From positions 2,731,501 through 2,795,500 of the forward strand of contig WPIO01000020.1 in assembly GCA_009760855.2 (NCBI GenBank): a stretch of DNA of 64,000 bases, written 5' to 3'. Position 1 is the first letter of the stretch, and each line of letters opens with the position of its first letter. The notes under the pieces were generated by a model. It searched no databases, was not told the DNA's origin, and was given only the letters and a program-made list of their open reading frames with translations. Below, piece by piece: positions 21,501 through 33,300 of the stretch. The DNA is from Cristatella mucedo. Taxonomy: Eukaryota; Bryozoa; Phylactolaemata; Cristatellidae. A program made the translations under genes and the position numbers.

Positions 21501-24500
21501 TTTGGAAACCTTGCTCAATGTGCAACAAACCCTTTTTAACAGGCGACCTTATTCCTGGAAAAAGTCTCCACCTGCTTGCCTTGACTGAAACTTGGCTAAA
21601 ATCGGTAAACTGCCCGATAATTTATGACACAACCCCGACTGCTCTCTCCTTCTTTCAGACCCCTAGAACAATCAAACTGGAGGTAGAATCACTATTACCC
21701 CAGGTTCTAACTTCAACTTCAAGCCGTTTGCAGGAATCTCGAAACACTCTTTCGATTCTGTTGTCTTGATTTCACCCGACAACAACCTTTATCTCAAGTT
21801 TCTCTGACCTTGTTTCGATTATGTGTGCAAGAAAGCGATCTCTCCTCATTATAGGTGATTTCAGCATTCATTTTGATAACTTAGCTGAAGCATTCAGCAC
21901 GGAATTTTGTGCACTGCCTGATTGATTCACAGTCTTTTGTGGTTCATGTGCATGGCATTATTCACATCAAGGGTCACTTGCTCGATCAAATTTTGTCATG
22001 CAACTGCACTTTACCATCATCAGTTATTACCAAGTTCTGCTTATCTGACCAAATGCACATCTCATTTAGTCTATAATGTCCACTCTTCTCCTCCTCATTT
22101 AAAATGCTCTCTGAATCGTGAACCATCAAGACCCCTGATATCGGTGATGTCTGTGCGAGAATATCTGTTTTGCCTCTGCTGCTCAATCCTCCTTCCGACC
22201 TGTCATCATTGGTAGACTGCTTCAACACGACATTAGCTGACATGCTCGACGAGTTTACAAACCTGACTAGGTGCAATGTGCCCCAACGCCCAGACGACCT
22301 ATGATTTACCACAGAAATTAAGCTAGCTAGGTCTACTAAGTGCAAGCTTGAAAAACCATACTAAAGATCAAGACTGACTGACCATCGAAAGGAATAAGAT
22401 GAGTACTGTAATCCGTAATAATCAATTCTAGCAAAGGCAAAGTCTAGCTTCTGTAAAAAAAAGTGTTAAATCACAGATGCATAATCAAAAAATACTGATG
22501 TCAAAGAGCACCCATCTCCTTAACTGCTTCTAGATTAGCTCCGCACCCTGTGGTGGTACCTGTGATGATCTTGGCTAACAGCTCACAGGCTGGCTCCTTA
22601 CCAAACGATCCCTGTGATGATCTTGCCGATCGCTTCTCCAGCTTCTTTGCCAACAAGATAGACAAGATCAGGGGGCCCATCTATAAGACGGCAGCTTCCC
22701 CCTGAAATCATATCCCTCAATTCTATGCAGCACCTAATGGTTATATCCAAGAAGGTCAATAGTGACATTGTCCTAAAGTCTATATCCTAATCAAAGAGAA
22801 CAACCAGTCCTCTGGATCCTATTCCCAATGTGCCGCTTCTATGCTGCATTGATCTGCTGCTGCCATTCATGACTAACTTCAGAAATGTCATTAGCCTCAG
22901 GTCATGTCCCAGCACCTTTCCAAAAGGCTATAGTCAGGCCACTACTCAAGAAAGTAACACTAGAACAAGAGAAATTGAGCAACTTTCATCGACTCTCCCT
23001 TCTACCGTTTCTATCAAAGACACCGGAACTTGTCGTGGCAGACCAGCTGAACTCATAAATTGAAACTTCACACCTTGCTAGTAAGTTCAGCCTGTTTTGT
23101 TTTAGCTAATCACTCCACGGAGTTAGAATTGCTTCGGGTGTATAACGACCTACTAACGAATCCATACTTGGGTAGAGTATCTCTACCTGTTTTGCTTGAT
23201 CTTTCGGCAGTTTTTGATACTATAGATCAGCAAGTTCTTCGTGAGCGCCTCTCATCTCGCCTGGGCATCACTGGCACTGCATTGCAATAGTTCAGGTCCT
23301 ATCTCAGTGGAAGACCCCGGAGCATTGATGTGAATGGACAAAGATCATCAGAGGTAAAGCACCTAGGAAGAGATTGACTTTTCTGAGGGTTCTTTTAACA
23401 AGTGCATTATTATTATTTTTATAATTAGAAAATGCTGAAATATGAGTACCTCAGGGCTCTGTGCATGGTCTCGTTATTTTCATGATTTATAATCTCCCTC
23501 CGGCCGATGTGTATGCCAGGCACTCTCTAGGCTTTCACTTCTATGCTGCTGACACACAGTTGTAACTTTGCTTTATCACTACCAGCAATCACCTATCACT
23601 ACCAGCCATCCAATTGTGTCAAATTCTCTCAACTCCCTTGCTGCATGTATTGAAAACATTTGCACATGGATCGCAGCAAACTTTCTTAAATTGAATGATG
23701 ATAAAGCTAACTTACTAGTTATGGGCAAACCAAGTATAATTTAGAAATTGGAAAGGTTAGCGCTCACAATCGGCTCTACCATCATATCTCTTGTTGAATC
23801 TACACGAATTCTAGGTATCATGTTCCGAAGTGACCTTTTATTAGATGATCATATCAGCTCCACAGTCAAGTCTGACAACTGTCAGCTAGGTAGCATTGCT
23901 AAAATTGGCTTGCTTAGACAGGGATACTACATCGAAATTTGTCCATGCTTTTGTGACATTCGTCTTTACTTCTGTAAGTCACTGCTTCCTGGTCGACCGG
24001 CCTGTGCAATCAGGTGCTTGCTGCTGATACAAAACTCTGCAGCAAGGCTTGTCTGTCGTTAGCCTCGCAGTCTCCTCAGCATATCACTCTTGCCGACCTG
24101 CATTGGCTCCCAGTTAAGCAATGCATTGACTTCAAGGTTTTGTCATTCTTTGGCTCCAGCCTGCCTATCAGATTTACTCCCCCAAAAGGCTAAGCATTGT
24201 ATCATCCACTTTTCGAATACAATTGTTTACCCATACCTCGTACAAACCTCTAATCTTTTGGAGACCGTGCCTTTAGTTTGTAGGCTCCCAAAACCTAGAA
24301 CTCACTTTCGACTTGAGCCACGACATCTCCTGACCTGTCCACATTTAAAAAGAAACTAAAATGCACCTATTTATCACAGTGTTTAATGGGTCCTTACGAT
24401 TCGACCTTTATGTGCTTATGGGTGCTGATATTGTGCATGCTGCCACTAACCATACTTGCATGCTGACCCTGTGCTTGTCATCCCTAACCATGTTATTCTC

Positions 24501-24625
24501 GTTGTTTATTGAGTATGCTACCACTAAACATGCAATCATGCTTCCTTTGCAGCAAATAAGAAGTGCCTATAAAGAGATTGGGTTCTCTGAGGGTGCTACA
24601 TTTAATGTATTATTATTTCTATTAA
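21500..24625 (+). mobile_element. LINE-A, longest copy (endonuclease to tail), degenerate
   Basis: Preserves more of the 5' part than any other copy. ALTETWLKS (about 21570) and LLIIGDFSIHFDN (about 21840) are apurinic-type endonuclease motifs; GHLLDQILS and LSDQMHISF mark its C-terminal end. RT pieces follow (ANHSTELELLRVYNDLL, LLDLSAVFDTIDQ, FHFYAADTQL), then the C-terminal region, 3' UTR and tail near 24555-24620. Stops and shifts are frequent. A short LINE-A tail is inserted at about 23356-23430. Confidence 0.85.
23356..23430 (+). mobile_element. Nested LINE-A tail insertion, about 75 bp
   Basis: Between GATCATCAGAG and AATGCTGAAATATGAGTACC, which are adjacent in other copies, lies GTAAAGCACCTAGGAAGAGA..AACAAGTGCATTATTATT. 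This is the last part of LINE-A itself, inserted in the same orientation. Confidence 0.8.
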
Positions 24626-24883
24626 ATGACACATGCAAATAGTTAGCAGCTATGGCCTCTAAGCACTGCGAGTTAGAGGCTGCTATCAAGTCCATCGAGG
24701 TACTGATGAGAGCCTAGATTGCACTACTCACAAGCCTCGGCTTATCGGGGCTATTTCATAAGAAGTTCTCAGATCAAAGTTAGCTGCCGACCTCATAGGT
24801 CATAATCGAGGCTCAGCTGTCAAGCTCATGGTCCATAATCGCAGGGCATTGCACCAACGTCGATATCCAGAATTAGCTGTGAT

Positions 24884-25025
24884 GGCACATTAGGTAAGGC
24901 AGTTGCTCTATACGGTCCCGAGGTCGTAGGTTTGAATTCTGCTGTAAACGACTCTGTATTGCTGCCTCAAGTGGCGGTGATAGCCTTTAAGGCTATTCTG
25001 CTGCTATAAAAAGAAGGCTATTAAA
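24884..25025 (+). mobile_element. SINE-B
   Basis: tRNA-like head with B-box-like GGTCGTAGGTTTGAATTC, then body ACGACTCTGTATTGCTGCC and GGCGGTGATAGCCTTTAAGG, ending near AGGCTATTAAATCAGCTA. The same order of blocks appears inverted at 33755-33935 and direct at 50300-50490. Confidence 0.75.
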
Positions 25026-25794
25026 TCAGCTAGTATATATGTGGTTTTTAATATTCTCAAGACCCTTAAAATTGATGCTATCTGCACGAAAAGTCTTCCA
25101 TGCCCTGCTGCTCAATCCGCCCCCACCCGACCTGTCCCCCACTAGTGCCATGTTACAAAATGACTGGCCAAAGTACAGGACCAGTTTGTTCCTCTGAGTA
25201 AGCACAATGTACCACCTCGGGCTGTGCCTACATCGCCTCTGGTTTACCATAGGTAAGGAAGCTAGCTAGATCTGCCCAGCTCAAGCTTGAGTCAGCAAGA
25301 TAAGGCCCACATGTCCGATAATGTCCATCAACTAGGAGGACTGCTGTAGACCCAAAACCATTAACCCAGGCATAATACCCCAGCAAGCTTGAGAAAGCAT
25401 ACAAGAGATCAGGACTTACTGTTTATCGTCTAGCTTATGAGGAATACTGTAGATCATGCCTATATGTCTTAGCAAAGACCAAGTTCAACTTTTTTTTTAA
25501 AACGTGGCCAAATCCTACACGGACAATCCAAAAATGCTGATGAATAATCAACCTTCTCCAACCCGCACCCAGGTTAGCACCTTACCCATTGATCTTTATG
25601 GTGATCTAACAGATTAATTCTCAAACTTCTTTATAAGCAAGATATTTAAGATAATATCAGAGAGCACGTTCCTAAGGCAAAAAATGCTATACGAGACAAC
25701 TTTCCCTAGGTAAAATCACCAATCGACTCCCCTCTCTCATAATCGTACAACACCTCACTGTCCAATTTCAACCAGGCCACTAGTGACACCATCT

Positions 25795-25960
25795 TTAGGT
25801 TCGGTTCGGTACAGTAGTTAAGGTGCTCGCTCCGACCGAGGTTAAGGTGAATGTATTTGATAACCGAGGTCGTGCTCTCGAGCCCGTGGTCTATGTAAAG
25901 CGCCTGAATCGAGATTGAGTTCTCACAGACGCAATACAAATAAATTATATTATATTTATA
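25795..25960 (+). mobile_element. SINE-A nested in LINE-A
   Basis: GGTTCGGTACAGTAGTTAAGGTGCTCGCTC resembles a tRNA 5' half (A-box region), and GAGGTCGTGCTCTCGAGCCC the B box. The tail is GTAAAGCGCCTGAATCGAGA and GAGTTCTCACAGACGCAATA followed by AATAAATT repeats. Confidence 0.75.
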
Positions 25961-26238
25961 TCTTGCAGTTAAAGTAGATTACCAGTCGATATCAACTGTT
26001 TTTCTTCAGCTGATTTGCTGCTGCCATTCGCAGCCAACGTATTAAATATTTTCTTAGTCTCAAGTCTTGTCCCTGCAGCCTTCAAAAGAGATATTTTTCG
26101 AGCCACTCATAAAGAAGGCAACACTCGACCAGGAGTCCTTAAGCAAATTACTTTTAGTCTCCTTGCAGCAGTTCCTACTAAAGATGCTGGAACGAGTTGC
26201 AATAGACCAACTAGTCTCTGATATCATAGCTTCAAATC

Positions 26239-26278
26239 GCTTTATCAAGTGCAATATTATTATTATATTATTATTATT
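26239..26278 (+). mobile_element. 40-bp LINE-A tail insertion with target duplication
   Basis: CGCTTTATCAAGTGC plus ATT units (26238-26278) is inserted between two copies of AAATC (26234-26238 and 26279-26283). The uninterrupted sequence GCTTCAAATCTAGCAAGTAAG is seen in other LINE-A copies. An extreme 5' truncation. Confidence 0.88.
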
Positions 26279-27714
26279 AAATCTAGCAAGTAAGTTTCAG
26301 TCTGGTTTTAGAGCTAACCCCTCCACGGAGTCAGTATTGCTTTGGGTGTACAAAGACCTCAAGAATGCAGACTTGAGGTAAAGTCTGTCTGCTTGTTTCC
26401 CTAGATTTTAAGGCAGCATTTGATAGCATAGATCACTAAGTCCTTTCGAGTGTCTCTCATCTCGCCTGGGCATCATTGATGCGGCAATACAATGGTTCAG
26501 GTTCTATTTCAGTGGGAGAGTCCAGAGAGCATTGACGTCAGTGGGAAAAAAATTATGCTAGGAGCCTCTGATGGACAGGATGGCCTAGAGCCTGTACTCG
26601 GTACATGTTGCCTCGGTCTGTGCTCACAGTTACAGCAATGCTTTGATCCTTCCTAGCCTTTTAGTTTGTAAACTCTCTTAAATCCCTCGATGAAATGTGC
26701 ACATTGCTGACATCTGCACTTAAATGGCAGCACGATTTCTAAAGTTGCATACCGATTCAATCAGCATATTAGCTGTATGTAAATCTAGCATGACCCAGAA
26801 TTTGGAAAAAATTCCTTAAAATTGGTTCTTGCAGCATATCTACTGCAGTATCTGCACAAACACTGGCTGGCTTGTTCAAAAGTAAGCTTTTACAAGACAA
26901 CCCCATCAACTCCAAAGTTAAGTCTGCCTAATTTTAGATATGCATCACTGCAGAAACTCGGGCTGCTCAGACAGTGATACCACATCTAAGGTGGTCCAAT
27001 AAGGCCCTTCAGTTTTCGCAAGCATCACAGTTGCCACATCATACCACTGCTCGCCGACCTGCACTGACTCCCAAGGAAGCAGCCCTACGATTTAAAGATT
27101 TTGCCACACACGTTTACGTCACTTCATTCTCTTGCTCCAGCTTACCTATCCAAACTAGTTCCCTTTGGTTCAGGCTAGGCACCGCACAACCTGCTCTTCT
27201 GACTTTACGTAATTTAGCTATGCCCTGAACCAACCACCTCAAATCCTTTGGAGACTTTGCCTACAGTTCTTGCAGTTCTTTGTACAGTTACAGTTCTTTG
27301 TACAGTTCCTAAAGCTTAACAATCGCTCCCGGCGGACCTCAGAATCCTCTGACTTGACATTTAAAAAGAAGCTACCACACACCTTTTCCACACAGCTTAC
27401 GCTGGGTTATAGCAAAGTGTCATTTGTGTAATCATGTGACAGGTGAAACTGTGCATTGTTATAGTTTTTATAACGGAATGTCTGCGGCGCGATATCTGAC
27501 CACGGACGACTGCCTATGCCCTAACGGCCTTTTCTAATTCATGCACCAGACGTCAGCGTCATCGCTGGAGTACAAAACTCTGATGGCTTCACAGTGGCAC
27601 TGCCAGTACGTTTGTACTCGCGACGGTCGAAGCAATGTGGCCATGGCATGCAAGCAGCAGCAGCAGGAAATTAACAGCTTAACTTGCTGCCTCAGTCATT
27701 TAGACGACCAATAA

Positions 27715-27845
27715 ATACATTTTTATAGTGCCCAAGAGAACTTAATCTCTATTCAGGCGCTTCACATATGCCTCGGGGGTTAAGCCCACGACCTCAGCCA
27801 GACCTTGGTCGGGGCGAGCATCTTAACCGCTGGACCAAACCTGCT
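27715..27845 (-). mobile_element. SINE-A
   Basis: Inverse orientation: GTGCCCAAGAGAACTTAATC and TCAGGCGCTTCACATATG form the tail, then CGGGGGTTAAGCCCACGACC and GGTCGGGGCGAGCATCTTAA form the tRNA-like head. Confidence 0.75.
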
Positions 27846-28110
27846 AAGCAAAGCCTGATAACTAGACCGGTATACACAATACAGACTATTGCTGGCTTCT
27901 CGAGTCACGTGGCTTATGCATTGCAAAGCTCACTCTGCAGAGCTACATGAAGCCAGTCGACGACCGAGTCAGCAGCAGCAGCAGCAGCAGCAGGCAGGAG
28001 ATCAGCTATTTGAAGGGGAGGGACACCGTGCTGCAACTGAACTAAGCTTTGTCATTGCAGACCCAGGCTGGGCAGCTGGATGACGCATCATGGCAGCAGG
28101 CGCTACTCAC

Positions 28111-28242
28111 CAACTAGCGGCACATCGGAGTCGGTAGCGTTGAGCAGCCTCAGGAGGTCGGCTCTCATGCTCCTATCCAGTGGCAGCACCGGGCACTCCG
28201 GGTCGATAGAGTAGCCTTGAATGAAGACGAGAAGAAGCTGAG
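28111..28242 (-). CDS. ZIP exon 5: end of helix-rich domain
   Basis: 132 bp, phase 1 in and phase 1 out. The acceptor is ccagggtag|CT, chosen over the upstream cccag because that choice puts a stop in frame. The donor is TTG|GTGAGTAG, a strong site. It encodes AQLLLVFIQGYSIDPECPVL, then LDRSMRADLLRLLNATDSDVPLV. The cysteine corresponds in position to the SGSC cysteine of ZIP4, and DLLRLLNATDSDVPL corresponds to the helix before the LGVG motif. A degenerate LINE-A fragment begins just upstream, at about 28290. Confidence 0.82.
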
Positions 28243-28289
28243 CTACCCTGGGCTAGAAATCTGTGGCACAGAGCCAGCAGCAGGTCTTC

Positions 28290-28840
28290 GTGTTTGTGCA
28301 AATTAGTCACCAGCAGCTGGCACAACACTCTGCAGATAGGCTTGTCAGTCGTGAATCTCCCAGCTACCACATTGTGCCACGATTCTCACCAACTTGCACG
28401 AATTGTCCATCGGGGAGATTATCTATTGCTCCTAGGTTCTATCTGTAACTTTTAGGTTATTCTGCTGATTCTTGATGGCAATCAGAATTTCTTCCTAATA
28501 AGGCTTCACACAGAACCAGCTGCTCTTCTAACTCAAGTCGTTTAGCTGTATATCGAACCGACCTCAAATACTCTGTGGACCGTACCTTTAGTCGGCCGGC
28601 AGCTGTAGCCTGGAAATTGCACCGAACAGATGTCACGACATCCCCTAAGGTGACAAAATGTAAAAATAAGTTAATAAGCCAACTGTGCTTCACAGCAGTT
28701 TCCCCATGTATTACAGTTGTCTTTATCATGCTGATCGTGTCTGATGGCAGCATCCATGGTATCACAAAGTAATTGGCACTGCCTTTACAGCATATGTAAA
28801 GAGTGAAGGAAGAGATTAAGTTCTTCAGTTGTGACCTATC
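28290..28840 (+). mobile_element. Degenerate LINE-A C-terminal/3' fragment
   Basis: Reads QLAQHSADRLVSRESPSYHI and ends with a 3' UTR-like segment and GTAAAGAGTGAAGGAAGAGA. Its low end approaches ZIP exon 5 to within about 50 bp. Confidence 0.6.
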
Positions 28841-29089
28841 CATCTGTCATTGTGCTTATTAGTATTAATATTACAACCATTAGTGCACAGAGCAAGGTCT
28901 GGGACAGCACCGACTACGGTTACACGTGGTCGCAATATTGGATGTAAGCCAAGCTACAGGCGGAAGTAATATCGAGTGACCAGAATGGGTGGCAGTGCTT
29001 CATCACCGAAAAAAACGCATCAGCGATTGCCAGAAGCACATCGGCGATCGCTTGCTAGGCAATTAGCAGCAGACGACCGCAGGCCATAC

Positions 29090-29201
29090 CTCGTGAGACG
29101 AGAGCCATGATGCGTGATGCCATGTCCAGAAGCTGCTCGGAACTTATGTTGATGGAGTCTTCAGCATCAATCCACAACATCAGGCTGTGAGCATTGAAGC
29201 A
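29090..29201 (-). CDS. ZIP exon 4: helix-rich domain, Cys-initiated repeat
   Basis: 112 bp. The acceptor cactgcag precedes TGC and the donor is CGAG|GTATGG. Phase 0 in, phase 1 out. It reads CFNAHSLMLWIDAEDS, then INISSEQLLDMASRIMALVSR. The pattern Cys-x4-Leu-Leu/Met followed by an acidic turn and a Leu-rich helix recurs at exons 2 and 7, which also begin with a phase-0 Cys codon. This recurrence is known from the extracellular domain of ZIP4 and suggests old internal duplication of an exon unit. Confidence 0.82.
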
Positions 29202-29867
29202 CTGCAGTGAGGAACGACTAATTCAGAATGACAATAATTCCAATGATAATAGCGCCAACACGTTCGCACAACACATGAGAACTAAATCTCTTTTTAGCCA
29301 CCAACTGAAACATGGGAGAAAGGAAAAGGCAGCATGATGGAAATGACTCCTTGTTAAGCAACTGGCCCACAGCCGGCACGCGCTTCACGCTGCATCAATG
29401 TGCCACAGCACCTATGCCACTGGTTGAATGGTCAGGAAGAAGATCCCCCTTCAGTTGCGACAGGCTATATTTCACCGACAAAACCCCTGCCAAGCAGCTT
29501 TCCTGGAGGCCGGCACATCGAATGCGTGGCCACGGCCGACAGAAGCCCTTCGAATGCAGGTTCATGGCGTATGTGCACTGACTTGCTGCAGAGGGTACAT
29601 TGAGATGCGATTTTCTATCAAGTCAGCAAGATGGTAGGCAGCTCCGAACGACAATCCGGACTGAGCTGGCCAAACAGGTGCGCATTCGGAAGGCGACCAG
29701 CAATCGACCGACATCGCATGCCAACGACTCTGCTAGCAAGTTTGCATGCCCCTGTTGCCTAAGCCAGGGTAAGCTAGTCACCCTTGGCCAATGTCAGTAC
29801 AGTGACTTGGCATGTGTGATGCCTGTGAGTGGGCAACAGAGGAGGCAAGCTCTACCAAAAATCAAAC

Positions 29868-29923
29868 ACAAACACACACACACACATACACGTGAACTCG
29901 CACACACATACACACGCATGCAA

Positions 29924-29973
<50 letters not shown>

Positions 29974-30012
29974 AACACATACACACATACACACAAACAC
30001 ACGCGCATGCTG
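29868..30012. repeat. (AC)n microsatellite
   Basis: AC runs with a few interruptions (ACATACACACG), the longest unbroken part at about 29932-29969. Confidence 0.97.
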
Positions 30013-30699
30013 CACACACATTTAAATAAGCTGACCTTTACAACTAATAGCACTAGGAACGATATGTGCCCAATTATCAGTTTGTCATTCATGCGGTCTG
30101 ATATTTGTTTATTTGTGCACCAGCCAGGGCTGCTGCTGTTTTCAACTGGATGCAAAAGCAATACGGCATTGGTGGAAGAGTTTAAGGCCGATGCAATAGG
30201 TGGAAGACTGAGATGAGATGACCGGCACCAAGGGAGCCTTACCTGCAGGGCTTACTGTGAGCAGCCCTCCATCGTGAGAGGGTCCCAAGGGTAGGCCAGA
30301 CGAACAAATACAGTACCTGCGGTTGGCACCAGCCATTCCTTGATAGAAACACTCGACTCTCATAAGCAAGTATGTGGTCCACATAAGCAGACTGGCAACC
30401 TGCACTGCTGTATTTTTTTACAAGGTCTCAAAAAGCAAGGGGGTGAGAACACGAGAACACGTGCACTACCTACGGTTGGCACCTGCCATTCCTCAAAAAA
30501 GCTGGGCAGAGGGCGTGGTCACCGACGATTCCTGCTGGTTTTCAACAAGTTAGTCTCCATAGAGTCACGAGCCACCGAGCTGCTGCAGCAACCATTTCTG
30601 CTGGTGCCTGATGAACCGCCTCACATTTAGGCCACGATTTCCTAGTGCTAGTGGTGGTGCTAAGATTCCTTGCGCCACGTGGCAAAAGTCTGTGATGAA

Positions 30700-31850
30700 A
30701 AGCTCACAACACTACTTCCTGCCAGCAGATGAAGAAGAAGCGCAGCTCGCTCGAGAGCTGGTGCCGTGCGGCGCTTTCCGGTGAGTCACGAAAAGGGCTC
30801 TCGAGCTGAGGCGACTTGGAAGCCAACGACCGCGACCGCCAACTCACTCAGCGTGCCATTCCAGCACTGAGGCTGTTGCACCGCACGCTTGCCTCACACA
30901 AAACCAAAGGGGAGAGGCATGCCCGTGCCTGCCTAAACATGCGAGGCTGCAGCGGTTCGGAGCGTGGTTTGGTGAAATCGATTGCCATTGGCTTGCAAGC
31001 CTATCTACATTGGCGCCAGGCTGCCAGCTTGCACTCCCTCGCTCGAAGGTCTCAGCGGCAGCGCCGTGCTTTGCGGGGGGGGGGGGGGGGGGGGGGGCTG
31101 AGGCGGGTGCTGGCCCCAGTCGTCAACCGGGCTCAGATGACCGGGCTCGCATGCCTCGCGAAGCACGCTGGCCCGCCGATCCCGTGGGGCCGCTGGAGCA
31201 GCTTAAAGCTCGCCCGCCGCCTCGCTAGCGTGACCGCTAGCCCGAAGCCGAGGCCCCTCTCCGGCCCTCGAGCTCTCTGGCATGCCCATTCGCCGCCGCC
31301 ACCGCCTATCCGTCAGCAGCAACAGCAGCAGCACACCTTTCTTGCTCGCTCGAGTGCCGTGGACCGCTGCCGGTGCCAACGTCACCGGACACACAGGCAG
31401 CAGCTCGTCCGGCGTCTCTAGTAGAAGGCACGGGGCTGCAGGGGTTCACTGCATAACGCAGACTGAACAGAGAGACGTCAGCGACAGACCACGACGACTG
31501 TGGCGCCGCGACAGTGGCCGCTTTCCTTCTGCTTGTCGGAGCCGAAGTGGCGTCCTGCCTGGCTGCTCCGTGCGGGCTGGGCGTACGCCCGGTGAGAAAA
31601 GGAAGAGCGGAGAGCTTAAAAGCTTTTAAGCCGATTCGCTACGGCAAAATGACTGCGGAGGCAGCAGCCGGGCGAAAGGATGGCCGCCCGGCCCGAGACT
31701 GGCAGCAGCGAGTCGGCAGTACGTTGGCAGAGGCATGCGCACGGCAAGGACGATCTACCGCAGTCACCGTGCTCCCTCGCCACGAGAAAGCAGTGGAGTG
31801 GGCCAGGCCTGGTGTGAGACATCATGCATGAGCTGGGCACACGCGGTTTT
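30700..31850. other. GC- and CpG-rich island inside a ZIP intron
   Basis: The sequence is visibly richer in C, G and CpG than its surroundings, with long open frames on both strands that share composition rather than family patterns. It contains a 23-base G homopolymer (31075-31097) and a short CAG stretch (31313-31332). A short frame from ATG 31650 (MTAEAAAGRKDGRPARDWQQ) runs to a possible donor near 31812. It may be a CpG-type promoter of an antisense or alternative transcript, or just composition drift. I recognise no protein. Confidence 0.4.
31075..31097. repeat. (G)23 homopolymer
   Basis: Unbroken run of 23 G, within the GC-rich island. Such runs are error-prone in sequencing, so the length is approximate. 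Confidence 0.9.
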
Positions 31851-32124
31851 CAAACTGAAAGCTGGTCAGATGATGTGGCAAGGAATGTACACGGCTAGGC
31901 AAGCAAATGCTCTAACCATAACAAAATCTAGCATTGCCACAGTCATTGCTGACGAGCAAGCACCTTTTTTGTGCCTAATGGTCAGGTGTTTACATTTTGA
32001 GCTCAAGTTCACGGGCTTGAATCCTATAGCAGGCCATCCTTCATAGCCCACTGCAAGGAGGAGAGATTGAGGTTATAAGTCTGCTGTAGCTGCACGATTG
32101 TGGCTGCTGCAGCAGCAAACCTTT

Positions 32125-32250
32125 TCTATAGAACAGAGGTCGGCAAACTCCGGCCTGTAGGCGACATATGGCCTAGCTAGTACTCTGGTCCGGCCTAAAA
32201 CTCCCTAGCTATTTATTATTATATCCGGCCTAATTTAGTTGTTGTGGTTG
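32125..32250 (+). mobile_element. Possible hAT-type DNA transposon terminus
   Basis: CAGAGGTCGGCAAACTCCGG followed by CCTGTAGGCGACATATGGCC resembles the terminal sequence of many animal hAT elements (CAG.GGT..GCAAACT..GGCC..CGGGCC). Downstream at about 32665, PRRVPSAVEGAFSD resembles the C-terminal dimerisation segment of hAT transposases. No opposite terminus was found. Confidence 0.35.
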
Positions 32251-33107
32251 TATTCCCATTCATTACTGCTGGTTGCAGCTCAACTTGTCTGTAGCTCGTG
32301 TTTATTTTTAGACTATATGTATTAGGCTTGCATGAAACCGAAGTGGCTGACCAGGGAGGGATGGTAAATGTCTACCCCTATAATTCCTGTTTGCATTACT
32401 GCACCACCTGTTGCTACTGTTTGTTCGTCTGGCAAGGCTCCCTCCGGGCAGTGACCCTGTGGAGGGGGGGGGGTAGTTTCTTCTTGCCTTGCCTCGTCTG
32501 CCTTCTTGACCTCCTGAAATGGCCGAGAACAACGAAAAGCCTTTGCCGACTCGTTGCTTTTGAAGAACTTGCCACTCCTGCCCCCATCGTCTCGGAAGAA
32601 TAATTAAAGTTACCCCCTTGCCTCTTATAGGCATCCCGGTTGGCTCTAAACAATAGCGAATCGACTTACATGCCAAGGAGGGTGCCATCAGCTGTCGAGG
32701 GGGCCTTCTCAGATTAAAATGCAGGGACAGGATTATAGGCGAGTGAAAACGTTACAGCCAGTGAGTGGAAATGGCCTCAGAGTGTTGACGCTTGCCAAAA
32801 GGATCTCCGAGAGCTGCCTTCTCTTGGAAGTGTGTGACCGGTTCACTTATTGCGCCCGACATTTCTCCCTTCGTGCCTGACCTGGCATTACAAGTAGGGG
32901 CAGCTAGAACCCTTTATCATTCAAATAGGCCCAGGTGTAAGGCTGCTGCTCCTTAGCCATGCTTGCACTCACGTAGAAGCTGTACAGTTAACATGAAAGC
33001 AAATACATCTGCAAGCCACTACCAGTGGATTGACGAGCATTGACTAACAAATTAATTACCAAAATCGAACCACCAGCAGGTTCCCAATATGGCTCGGTGG
33101 GCTACCT

Positions 33108-33123
33108 AGACAGAGAGAGAGAC

Positions 33124-33212
<89 letters not shown>

Positions 33213-33269
33213 GAGACAGAGGACAGAGATAGAGACAGAGGACAGAGGACAGAGGACAGAGACAGAGAC

Positions 33270-33300
<31 letters not shown>

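Larger units (their letters stand above)
25030..27420 (+). mobile_element. LINE-A, degenerate copy with two nested insertions
   Basis: Runs parallel to the 22.1-24.6 kb copy (CTGCTGCTCAATCC, GGTTTACCATAGGTAAGG, AAAAATGCTGATG), then RT pieces (ADLLLPFAANVLNI, ASKFQSGFRANPSTES) and a decayed C-terminal region to about 27420. A SINE-A sits at about 25795-25960 and a 40-bp LINE-A tail at 26239-26278. Confidence 0.75.

Noticed and set aside
30816-31421. 201-codon plus-strand frame in the GC-rich island
   Set aside because: Contains the translated G homopolymer and CAG stretch, Arg/Ala-rich by composition, with no recognisable domain.
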